NCBI RefSeq assembly: GCF_000427885.1
Contig: NZ_ATYW01000021.1
Span: 11,824 to 75,823, forward strand
Direction of reading: 5' to 3'
DNA length: 64,000 nucleotides
Source of the DNA: Glycomyces tenuis DSM 44171
Lineage (GTDB): Bacteria > Actinomycetota > Actinomycetes > Mycobacteriales > Micromonosporaceae
Shown: piece after piece, positions 28,120 through 35,098 of the stretch
Position numbering within the stretch: the stretch's first letter is position 1
Layout of the letters: each line of letters opens with the position of its first letter
Translations under genes and position numbers: made by a program
Notes under the pieces: model-generated
Database searches by the model: none
Seen by the model: the letters and a program-made list of their open reading frames with translations, nothing else
Told to the model about the DNA's origin: nothing

Positions 28120-29707
28120 CGGACGCGTCCAGAGCCGCCGCCACCTCGGCCACCGTCAGCCGGCCCGGCAGGATCTTCTCCACCTGCGGCGCGAACATCG
28201 GCGAGGCCGCCACGATCGACCGCGCCGGGCCGTCGGCCACCACCTGCCCGTCCGAGAGGATCACCACCCGCCCGGCGAACTCCGCAGTGAACTCCACGTC
28301 ATGGGTCGAGACGACGACGCAGTGCCCGGCATCGGCGAGCCTGCGGAGCCTGGCCGCCAGCGCGGCCTTCCCCGGGTAGTCCAGGCCCCTGGTCGGCTCG
28401 TCCAAGAGCAGCAGCGGCGGCGCGGCCGTGAGCGTCACCGCCAGGGCCAGCGCGAGCCGCTGGCCCTCCGAGAGGTCCCTCGGATGCGCCTCGGCGTCGA
28501 CGCCGTCGACCAGGTCCGCCAGGATCTTCGCGCAGGCCCCGGCCGGGGCGTCCCCGTCGCGGTCCGCGGCCTCGCATTCGCCCGCCACCGTCTCGGCGTA
28601 GAGCAGATCGGCCGGTTCGGCGGGCACCAGGCCCGCCAGGGTCCGCCGCCGCCCCGGCTTCAGCGCGGCCGGGTCGCCGCCCTCGATCGACACCGTCCCC
28701 GCCGAGCGCTTCCCGGTGCCCTGCAAGGCCCACAGCAGGCTCGACTTCCCCGAACCGTTGCGGCCCATGAGCGCGATCCGCTCGCCGCGCCTCGACACGA
28801 GGTCGACGCCGTCGACGGCGCGCACGCCCGGGTAGTCGACCGCCACCCCGGCGGCCTCCAGCAGCGGCGGGCCCGCGGGCGGCGGCTCGACCGGCGCGGG
28901 CGCCGACGCCAGCCGCTCGCGCAGCGGCGCCGCCTGCCGCCGGGCGGCCCTGATCGTCACCGGCGGCCCCTCCCAGCCGGCGAGCTCGCCGAGCCGGACC
29001 ACCGGCGGGGCCACCGGGGCGCCCGCCAGCACCTCGCCGAGCGACCCCGCCCGCACGCGGCCGCCTTGCAGCAGCAGCGCCGAGTCGGCGTACTGCACCA
29101 CCCGCTCCAAGCGGTGCTCGGCGAGCAGGACGGTCACGCCGAGGTCGTGGACGAGGCGGTGCAGCGCCGAGAGCACCTCGTCGGCCGCGCCCGGATCGAG
29201 CGCCGACGTCGGCTCGTCCAGCACCAGCGCCGAAGGGCCCGCCACGAGCGCCGCGCCGATCGCCACGCGCTGCCGCTGGCCCGACGACAGGGCGGCCAGG
29301 GCCCGGCCCCGCACGTCCGCCAAGCCGAGCAGGTCCACGATCTCGGTGACGCGTTTGCGCATCGCGTCCCGCGGCACGCCCAGCTGCTCGGCGGTGTAGG
29401 CCAGTTCGAGTTCCACGTCGTCGGTCACGAAGCCCGCCAAGGGGTCCTGGGCGACATAGCCGACCACGTCGGCCAGGTCCGCCGGGGTCGATGCACGCAC
29501 GCTCCTGCCCGCCACGGTGATCGCGCCGCTCATCGTCCCGCCGGTGAAGTGCGGCACCAGGCCGTTGACGCACCGCAGCAGTGTGGACTTGCCCGCGCCG
29601 GTGGTGCCGACCAGCAGGCAGAACTCGCCTTCGGGGACGTCGAAGCCCACGTCGTCGAGGACCGCGCGGTCCTCGTAGCGGAAGGTCACTCGGTCGAAGT
29701 GGATCAT
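28103..29707 (-). CDS. Fused EcfA-EcfA' ATPase
   Basis: The 534-residue protein contains two complete ABC ATPase domains, so one chain replaces the usual EcfA1/EcfA2 heterodimer. Domain 1 has Walker A GTTGAGKSTLL, signature LSSGQRQRVAIG, Walker B ALVLDEPTSALD and switch His in LLAEHRLE. Domain 2 (from about residue 290) has GRNGSGKSSLL, LSEGQRLALALAV, LLLLDEPTRGLD and STHD. It powers the EcfT/EcfS complex at the cytosolic face. Its ATG overlaps the EcfT stop (ATGA). Confidence 0.93.
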   Translation of the reverse strand: MIHFDRVTFRYEDRAVLDDVGFDVPEGEFCLLVGTTGAGKSTLLRCVNGLVPHFTGGTMSGAITVAGRSVRASTPADLADVVGYVAQDPLAGFVTDDVELELAYTAEQLGVPRDAMRKRVTEIVDLLGLADVRGRALAALSSGQRQRVAIGAALVAGPSALVLDEPTSALDPGAADEVLSALHRLVHDLGVTVLLAEHRLERVVQYADSALLLQGGRVRAGSLGEVLAGAPVAPPVVRLGELAGWEGPPVTIRAARRQAAPLRERLASAPAPVEPPPAGPPLLEAAGVAVDYPGVRAVDGVDLVSRRGERIALMGRNGSGKSSLLWALQGTGKRSAGTVSIEGGDPAALKPGRRRTLAGLVPAEPADLLYAETVAGECEAADRDGDAPAGACAKILADLVDGVDAEAHPRDLSEGQRLALALAVTLTAAPPLLLLDEPTRGLDYPGKAALAARLRRLADAGHCVVVSTHDVEFTAEFAGRVVILSDGQVVADGPARSIVAASPMFAPQVEKILPGRLTVAEVAAALDASDGGPA

Positions 29708-30804
29708 CGTGGTCCCGTCTTCGTGGAGGAGGTGGGTGCCAGCAGCGCCGGGGCGGCGGCGAGGAGGACGCCGCAGGCGGCGTACAGCGGCAGCGGCGGC
29801 ACGGCGAGCGTCGCCTGCGGCCAGAGCGTTCCCGGCTCGGCGACGCCGCTGAGCACGGTGCCCGCCACGGCGGCCCCGCCCGAGAGCAGGATCGCCCAGT
29901 CGCGGGCGCCGAAGGCGTCGGTCCGGTAGCGGGTGTGCGGGACGCGCCTGGAGGCGAACGCGATCCCGAAGACCGCCGCGCCCGCGCCCGCCGCCAGGAG
30001 CGACCACGCCGCGGGCGCCGGGGTGGCCGTCCCGAGCAGGGCGTACGCCCCGGCGCACAGGCCGAGCAGCCCGGTGAGCAGGAACGCGGAGGTGACCCGG
30101 CGCGCCCCGGCCGGGACGCCCGCCGCCCGGCCGTAGCCGCGCGAGGCCATCGCCGCCGCGAGCGCCAGTGACCGGTCCAGCGCGTCGTGCAGGACCGGGA
30201 CGACGACGGTGCGCATCAGGTTCGCCGGGCTGCGGCCCGTGTCGCCGCGCAGCGCCCTGGCTCTGCGGATCCGCGCCACGCCCGAGACGAGCTGCGGCGC
30301 CACCGACAGCGCGACCACCACCGCGACGCTCACCTCGTACAGCGCGGCCGGGACCGAGCGCAGCAGCCGCCTGGGGCTCGCGAGCGCGTTGGCCGCACCA
30401 ACGCACACCAGCAGCGTCGCCAGCCGCAGCCCGTCCCAGGCCGCCGCCAGAGCGCCCTCGGCGGAGACCGCGCCGCCGAGGCGGAACCCGGCGGCCCACT
30501 CCGGCAGCCGCACCGACGGGAGCTCGAACAGGACGGTCGCGCCCTCGGCGCCGCCGAAGACGACGTAGAACATCATGCGCACCGCGATCGCCGTCGCGCC
30601 GATCAGCAGGAACACTCGATACGCGCCCGACCACGGCTCGTCGCCCCTGCACCACACGACGACGAGCCCGGAGACGGCGACGACGAGCAGCAGCAGCCAC
30701 GGGTTCGCGGTGCGGCTGGCGGCGGTGGCGAGGAGCAGCGCCCAGCCCCACCAGGCCACGGGGTGCGCGCCGCGCCGGGCGGCGCGGCCGGGGACGGTGT
30801 TCAC
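29704..30804 (-). CDS. ECF transporter transmembrane component EcfT
   Basis: The 366-residue protein is the scaffold subunit: hydrophobic N-terminus, then coupling-helix motifs in the cytosolic domain, VARIRRARALRGDTG (the Ala-Arg-Gly-type motif) and AMASRGYGR, which contact the ATPases. The C-terminal extra four hydrophobic segments make it longer than a minimal EcfT (about 260 residues). The GTG at 30804 overlaps the stop of the upstream DUF4430-like gene (GTGA). With the fused EcfA and EcfS it forms a complete dedicated (group I-like) ECF importer. Confidence 0.9.
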   Translation of the reverse strand: MNTVPGRAARRGAHPVAWWGWALLLATAASRTANPWLLLLVVAVSGLVVVWCRGDEPWSGAYRVFLLIGATAIAVRMMFYVVFGGAEGATVLFELPSVRLPEWAAGFRLGGAVSAEGALAAAWDGLRLATLLVCVGAANALASPRRLLRSVPAALYEVSVAVVVALSVAPQLVSGVARIRRARALRGDTGRSPANLMRTVVVPVLHDALDRSLALAAAMASRGYGRAAGVPAGARRVTSAFLLTGLLGLCAGAYALLGTATPAPAAWSLLAAGAGAAVFGIAFASRRVPHTRYRTDAFGARDWAILLSGGAAVAGTVLSGVAEPGTLWPQATLAVPPLPLYAACGVLLAAAPALLAPTSSTKTGPR

Positions 30805-31409
30805 GCGCGTCGGTCGCGCCGCAGCCGCCAGACGACGAGCCCGGCGATCACGGCGAGGGCCAGGGCCGCGAGCACCCACGTCAGCGACCCGCCGCCTTCA
30901 GTGCCCGCCGCGTCGTCGGCGGCGGCCTCCCCGCCGTCGTCGGCCGCGCCCGAGGCCTCGCCCGGGGTGAGGCTCGGCGGGGCCGAGCCGTCGCCGAACA
31001 CCCAGCCCTCGACGTCGCCGTCGTCCGGGTCGCGCGTCATGGCCCCGCCGCTGGCGTACACCCATTCGCCTTCGGCGTCGGCGTACCAGTACGACCAGGA
31101 CGCGTCGGCCGGGGGCATCGGGCCGCAGTCGGCCTCGGGGTAGTCGTCGATCCGGCACACCGCGCCGGGGAAGGAGCTCACCTCCGCGACCGCGAACCCG
31201 GCCTGCGTGAGCGCCTCGATCCCGTCGGCCGGGTCGGCGGCGCAGCCGACGGCCGCCTCGCCCCGCCCGGAGTCGACCACGACCGTCACTCCCTCGCAGC
31301 CGCCGTCCTGGGCTCCGGCCGTCGAAGCCCACGCCGGTGCGGCGACGGCGGCGAGCACCGCCGCCGCACCGACGCGAGCGAGCCGGTCCCGCAGGGGTGC
31401 GCGGGTCAT
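30801..31409 (-). CDS. Secreted, membrane-anchored transcobalamin beta-domain-like (DUF4430-type) protein
   Basis: The 202-residue precursor has a signal peptide (cleaved near AGAQD), a compact domain of about 110 residues and a C-terminal anchor helix (LTWVLAALALAVIAGLVVW) with RLRRDRR. The domain reads VTVVVDSGRGE, GIEALTQAGFAV, AVCRIDDYPEADC, WSYWYADAEGEWVYASGG and VEGWVFGDG. This order of a short sheet, disulfide and Trp/Tyr-rich strand resembles DUF4430, the fold shared with the C-terminal domain of eukaryotic transcobalamin. It overlaps its neighbours on both sides by 4 nt. I infer it caps or hands over cobalamin at the membrane surface. Confidence 0.75.
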   Translation of the reverse strand: MTRAPLRDRLARVGAAAVLAAVAAPAWASTAGAQDGGCEGVTVVVDSGRGEAAVGCAADPADGIEALTQAGFAVAEVSSFPGAVCRIDDYPEADCGPMPPADASWSYWYADAEGEWVYASGGAMTRDPDDGDVEGWVFGDGSAPPSLTPGEASGAADDGGEAAADDAAGTEGGGSLTWVLAALALAVIAGLVVWRLRRDRRA

Positions 31410-32653
31410 TCGCGATCCTTGCCCTCGGCGGACTCGACCCCGGCGCCCCGCCCGCCGCGGCGGGCGCGGACGATCACGAACGCGACGATCGCGAGCAGCA
31501 CGAGCGCGGCGCCGACGATCACCCACGGCAGCCACGCGTTCGCGCCGTCGTCCTCGTCCGAGGCCGCGTCGCCGGCGTCGCCGGTGCCCGCGTCCTCGGC
31601 GGACTCGCATTCGACGGCCGGGACGTCGCGGGCCTGGTCGGAGGCGTCGAGCTCGGCGAGGTTCTGGGCCGACAGCGGGACGAGCGCCTGAGCGGTCGCG
31701 AGCAGGCGCGAGGACTCGCCGAACTCGGGGTCCTCGGGGTCGGAGAAGCGGATCGCTCCCTCGCCGTCCTCGCCGCAGCCGATCTGGAGTCCGATGAGAT
31801 AGGTCACGGACAGCTCCGCGGCATCGGCGGTGTCCTCGGACGTCAGCAGCGCCTGCGCGGCCAGCGCCGTCGAGTTCGCGTTCGCGCCGAAGCCGCCGTC
31901 GAAGGAGCCGTCCTCGCCCTGCTGGTCTTGGAGCCACTGGAGCGCGGTCCCGCGCGCCTCGGCCCCGTCCTCGCCGATGGCGGTCAGCGCCGAGACGGCG
32001 AGACCGGTCGTGTCGGGGTCGCTGGCGCAGTCGCCGCCTTCGGGCACGGAGAAGGAGAAGCCGCCGTCGGAGCACTGGGCGGCCAGGAGCGCGGCGGCGA
32101 CCTCCTCGCTCACGCCCTCCTCGGTGCGCGAGAGGCCGAGCGCGGCCCACGACAGCGTGCCGCCGTCCAGGCCCTCGGTCGGCGCGGCGGTGACCTCCTC
32201 GGCGAGCTTGACGCCGCCGAAGTCCGAGGGGTCGCCGCCCGCGGTGGCGACGACGTACATGACCTTGCCGGCCGCGCCGAGCGCGATCGGGGCGTCCTCC
32301 TCGCCCTCACCGGAGTAGACATAGGAGCTCAGCACGTCCGGCTCGTTGATCCATTCGAGGGAGGCCTGCACCTGGTCGCCGCCGACCTGGGCGGCCATGA
32401 GCCCGATGAGCGAGTCGAGGGTCGCTCCGACGTCCGGAGCGCCGTTGAATTCGAAGTGGTCGCCACTGGCCTGGGCGGCGAGCCAGGAGGCGGCGGCCCC
32501 GGAGGGATCGGAGTACGGCGCGTCCTGGGCGTGGGCCGCGGAGGCCGGAGCGAGGGCGGCGACGGGCAGGACCACGGCGGCCGCTGCGCCGAGCAGGGCA
32601 TGGCGAAGCTTGCGGGCCGTGAATCGGCGCGGCCGTGTCGACAGGTGGCGCAT
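31406..32653 (-). CDS. Secreted, membrane-anchored alpha/alpha-repeat protein (intrinsic factor alpha-domain/prenyltransferase-like)
   Basis: The 415-residue precursor has a signal peptide (cleavage after AAHAQ), a domain of about 300 residues built of helical-hairpin repeats, an acidic linker and a C-terminal membrane helix (WLPWVIVGAALVLLAIVAFVIV) followed by RARRGGRG. Repeats are marked by AASWLAAQ, AALLAAQCSDGGFSF, DPDTTGLAVSALTAIG, LQWLQDQQGEDGSF and ANSTALAAQALL, the pattern of squalene-cyclase/prenyltransferase barrels and of the alpha domain of intrinsic factor and transcobalamin. No DxDD cyclase motif is present. First gene after the riboswitch; its end overlaps the beta-like gene (ATGA). 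Confidence 0.78.
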   Translation of the reverse strand: MRHLSTRPRRFTARKLRHALLGAAAAVVLPVAALAPASAAHAQDAPYSDPSGAAASWLAAQASGDHFEFNGAPDVGATLDSLIGLMAAQVGGDQVQASLEWINEPDVLSSYVYSGEGEEDAPIALGAAGKVMYVVATAGGDPSDFGGVKLAEEVTAAPTEGLDGGTLSWAALGLSRTEEGVSEEVAAALLAAQCSDGGFSFSVPEGGDCASDPDTTGLAVSALTAIGEDGAEARGTALQWLQDQQGEDGSFDGGFGANANSTALAAQALLTSEDTADAAELSVTYLIGLQIGCGEDGEGAIRFSDPEDPEFGESSRLLATAQALVPLSAQNLAELDASDQARDVPAVECESAEDAGTGDAGDAASDEDDGANAWLPWVIVGAALVLLAIVAFVIVRARRGGRGAGVESAEGKDRE

Positions 32654-32708
32654 TGCCTGACCTTTCTGAAGCGCGGGCGAGGTCTTCGGCAGGCGGCGAC
32701 GCCGCAAG

Positions 32709-32730
32709 CGCCTGTAGACCACGACAGGCG
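32709..32730 (-). promoter_or_regulatory. Hairpin between riboswitch and first gene (possible expression platform)
   Basis: CGCCTGT and ACAGGCG pair around an 8 nt loop, about 55 nt before the start codon of the first operon gene. Together with a second possible stem (CCGAGC near 32808 with GCTCGG near 32785) it could form the alternative structures by which the cobalamin aptamer controls expression. The mechanism is not provable by eye. Confidence 0.35.
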
Positions 32731-32799
32731 TTGACAATGAAAATGGCGGCCGGTGGGCATTCGGGCTCACGCGGGTGGACCGAGCTGAAGAAAGAGGTT

Positions 32800-32900
32800 G
32801 CTCGCTCGGCTGGTGTTCGGAATCGAACCGCGACTACCGCTGCGGGTCAGCGCCGGCTTCCGACCGGACTTCCCCCACAGGACGCCTGTTGAGTTTGGCT
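32800..32900 (-). ncRNA. Cobalamin riboswitch
   Basis: On the minus strand the leader contains, in order, GGGAAGTCCGGT (32874-32863), a CCGG/CCGG hairpin, GCTGACCCGCAGCGGT (32851-32836) and ATTCCGAACACCAGCC (32823-32808). These correspond to the conserved aptamer core (GGGAA...CCGG...CCCGCAnCnGT) and to the 3' B12 box consensus AGYCMGGAGACCTGCC (12 of 16). The promoter just upstream places the transcription start at the 5' edge. It controls the five-gene operon ending at 27316, identifying its substrate as a cobalamin. Exact ends and sub-class need a covariance search. Confidence 0.85.
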
Positions 32901-32902
32901 TC

Positions 32903-32932
32903 ATTCTGTCCGTCGGTGCTACGGGGTGTCAA
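32903..32932 (-). promoter_or_regulatory. Promoter of the cobalamin riboswitch operon
   Basis: TTGACA at 32932-32927, an 18 nt spacer and CAGAAT at 32908-32903 form a good sigma-70-like promoter on the minus strand. The predicted start at about 32896 coincides with the beginning of the riboswitch. Confidence 0.6.
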
Positions 32933-32997
32933 GGCGGTGGTGCTGTGAGTGGAGCCCTTCACTGCGTCCCGAGAGGCGGGCGCCCGCTCACAGGTCA

Positions 32998-33025
32998 TTG
33001 ACCCGTAGCGCCGGGTGTCGATACC
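32998..33025 (+). promoter_or_regulatory. Putative leaderless promoter of the TetR gene
   Basis: TTGACC at 32998-33003, 16 nt spacer and GATACC at 33020-33025 end 8 nt before the GTG start of the regulator gene, which lacks a Shine-Dalgarno sequence. Transcription would start at or near the GTG. Confidence 0.4.
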
Positions 33026-33033
33026 GTGCAGAC

Positions 33034-33693
33034 GTGAGCAGAAATAAAAATGCCGATTTGGACAGAGTTCTCCGCGCCGCCACCAGGGCTTTTCTGGAAC
33101 GCGGATTCGCTGCGACCTCCATGTCGGACCTAGTGGCGGCCACGGGCATGAACCGGGCCGGCCTGTACTCGGCCTTCGGTTCGAAGCATCAGCTCTACAT
33201 CACCGCGCTCGCCCGCTACCGCGAGGACACCGAGCCGGAGATGCGGGCGATCGCCCGCCGCGCCCTGGATCGGCCTCCCCCTGAACGCCTGGACGCCCCG
33301 CGGGTCGTCGGCGACATCCTCGAAGTGGTGGCCAGGCACAGCAAGGAGGGCGGCTTCGTCGTGCGCGCGGCCGTCGAACTGGCCGACGACCCGGCCACCA
33401 TGCGGCGCGTGCAGGAGGCCTGGTCCGAGCTCGAACGCGACCTGGCGGCGATCCTGGCGCGCGCGAGCGACACCGGGGAGATGGCCGATCAGATCGACCC
33501 GGCCCGGCTGGCGAGGACGCTGCTGGTGTTCATCCAGGGCGCGTTCGTCGTCGGGCACGCCGACGAGGACGACGGGCGCCTCGACGACGCCGCGGCCGGC
33601 CTGGTCGCGCTCCTCGACCGTCATAGACCCTCGGCCACCGCCGAACCGATACGAAGCCAAGCCCCCAACGACGCCTTACTCAGCGAGTCATAG
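33034..33693 (+). CDS. TetR family transcriptional regulator
   Basis: The 219-residue protein has a TetR-type helix-turn-helix at residues about 8-55 (ATRAFLERGFAATSMSDLVAATGMNRAGLYSAFGSK region) and a helical ligand-binding domain resembling the TetR_C_16/AcrR-like group with FIQGAFVVGHAD. Ligand and targets are unknown. It is divergent from the cobalamin operon, though that operon already has a riboswitch, so a regulatory link is not implied. Its last 73 bases overlap the 3' end of the convergent ParA-like gene. Confidence 0.9.
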   Translation: MSRNKNADLDRVLRAATRAFLERGFAATSMSDLVAATGMNRAGLYSAFGSKHQLYITALARYREDTEPEMRAIARRALDRPPPERLDAPRVVGDILEVVARHSKEGGFVVRAAVELADDPATMRRVQEAWSELERDLAAILARASDTGEMADQIDPARLARTLLVFIQGAFVVGHADEDDGRLDDAAAGLVALLDRHRPSATAEPIRSQAPNDALLSES

Positions 33694-35006
33694 CGAATCG
33701 GCTCCCCCGAATCCAGCAGCTTCTCATAGGGCGCCAGTAGCACCGCCCTCGTTCTGGCCGCGAAGTGCCGTTGCACCGCAGGCAGATCCACATCCTTCCG
33801 ATGGGCGGGCATCGAGACCACCGAGACCGCGTTCCGCACCAGGTCCCTGCGGCCGGTCTGCTCCAGGTGGTCGAGCATTCGAGCCGCCGTCTCAGCGGAG
33901 TCGTTGCGCGCCGACATCGTCACCACCAGCTGGTCGGTCGCGTCGATGGCCGACTGCCAGTTCTGGGCCCGGACGTTGTTCCCGGTGTCGACGACGATGA
34001 GCTTGTAGAAGCGCGAGACGGCCTCGCGCAGATCCCCGAAGGCCTGCGAGGTCAGCATCTCCCCGGCCGTGGCCGACTCGTCCGAGGCGAGGACGTCGAA
34101 CATCGCCCCGCCTTGGGCGCGGACGTACTGCGACAGGTCGCCGACCCGCCCCGTGGGGCCCTTGAAGTGGTCGAGGTCGCGCAGCAGATCGCGGACGGTG
34201 CGGATGTGGAAGTCCTGCTGGGCCCGCATCCCGAGGGTGCCCTGGGTCTCGTTGTTGTCCCAGGCCAGGACGTAGCCGCCTCGGTGGCGGCCGAAGGTCA
34301 TGGCGAGCATGAGGACGGCGACGGTCTTGCCCGCGCCGCCCTTCGGATTGACGACGGTGACCTGGCGCAGGCCGCCGAAGTTGCGCCGCACCGTCTCGAT
34401 CGCGTGCTGGTGCGCCCGCTCGCGCGGGCTGGGCGGCAGGGCGAGCAGGCCGAAGCTGAATCGGTGGAGCGCGCCGCGCAGACCGGTCTCGGCGACGGGC
34501 GGGCGCGGCGGGACGACGCGGCGGCTGGCGAAGTCGTCGGCGGTGACGCCGACGCGCTCGAGCGCGCCCGGCTGGTCCGGGAACGCCCGCACCGGTCCCG
34601 CCGGTGACCGCGGATCCGGCGGCGTCGGCTGCCTCACCGGGGCCGCCGGCACGCCGAACGCTTCGCTCTGCGGCCACTCCTCGCGGCGCTGTTCTTGAGC
34701 CGGTGGAGCGGCCCGACGATCGCCGCCCGGCGGCTCGGCCTCCGGCCGTCCGTCCGCTCGATCCACGCCGTACTCGTGATCCGCACCCGGCTGTGCGTCC
34801 TGGTCCCCACCCGGCTGTGCGTTGTACTCCTGGTCCGCACCCGGCAGCGCGCTGTGCCCTTGGTTCGCACCTGGCGGCGCGCTGTACTCCTGGTCCGCAC
34901 CTGGCGGCGCGCTGTACTCCTGGTCCACACCTGGCGGCGCGAACGGCGACCACGCTGGAGCATCGGGCCGATGCAGAGGCACGGTGTCCTCTTCGGTGTG
35001 CTCCAT
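33621..35006 (-). CDS. MinD/ParA-like ATPase with repetitive Pro-rich N-terminus (T7SS-associated type)
   Basis: The 461-residue protein has a disordered N-terminal half with tandem decapeptides of the form PPGADQEYSA (about residues 20-80), then a deviant Walker A ATPase: VTVVNPKGGAGKTVAVLML, the switch region LAWDNNETQGTLG and KLIVVDTGNN. The FGLLALPPSPRER block before the ATPase is typical of ESX-linked MinD-like proteins such as EspI. No ESX genes are in this window, so the link is by family only. ATG at 35006. The 3' end overlaps the TetR gene by 73 bp. Confidence 0.82.
   Translation of the reverse strand: MEHTEEDTVPLHRPDAPAWSPFAPPGVDQEYSAPPGADQEYSAPPGANQGHSALPGADQEYNAQPGGDQDAQPGADHEYGVDRADGRPEAEPPGGDRRAAPPAQEQRREEWPQSEAFGVPAAPVRQPTPPDPRSPAGPVRAFPDQPGALERVGVTADDFASRRVVPPRPPVAETGLRGALHRFSFGLLALPPSPRERAHQHAIETVRRNFGGLRQVTVVNPKGGAGKTVAVLMLAMTFGRHRGGYVLAWDNNETQGTLGMRAQQDFHIRTVRDLLRDLDHFKGPTGRVGDLSQYVRAQGGAMFDVLASDESATAGEMLTSQAFGDLREAVSRFYKLIVVDTGNNVRAQNWQSAIDATDQLVVTMSARNDSAETAARMLDHLEQTGRRDLVRNAVSVVSMPAHRKDVDLPAVQRHFAARTRAVLLAPYEKLLDSGEPIRYDSLSKASLGAWLRIGSAVAEGL
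34771..34950. repeat. 30 bp coding tandem repeat
   Basis: Units in exact 30 bp register begin at 34801, 34831, 34861, 34891 and 34921, with a degenerate one at 34771. Each encodes about ten residues of the ParA-like protein's N-terminus. The two central units are nearly identical, so copy number probably varies between strains. Confidence 0.8.
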
Positions 35007-35098
35007 CGGGCCTCCTCGGGTCGGATGCGGTTACCGACCTATTGTGGCCTATCGGTGCGTGGCCGCGCCGGAACTCCGCGTTGTCGCCACTGTCCGTT

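Noticed and set aside
27746-29929. Very long Arg/His/Gly-rich open frame antisense to the ECF genes
   Set aside because: It is a by-product of GC-rich third positions in the true genes opposite; it has no recognisable domain.
32819-32829. GGTTCGATTCC on the minus strand resembles a tRNA T-loop
   Set aside because: No acceptor, D or anticodon arms fit; the sequence is part of the cobalamin riboswitch 3' region.
34771-34950. Regular 30 bp repeats that could suggest a CRISPR array
   Set aside because: Units are contiguous without spacers and in frame with the ParA-like protein; they encode a peptide repeat.
33621-35006. Possible type VII secretion locus around the ParA-like ATPase
   Set aside because: No EccB/C/D/E, EsxA/B or mycosin gene is present nearby; only the protein family hints at it.
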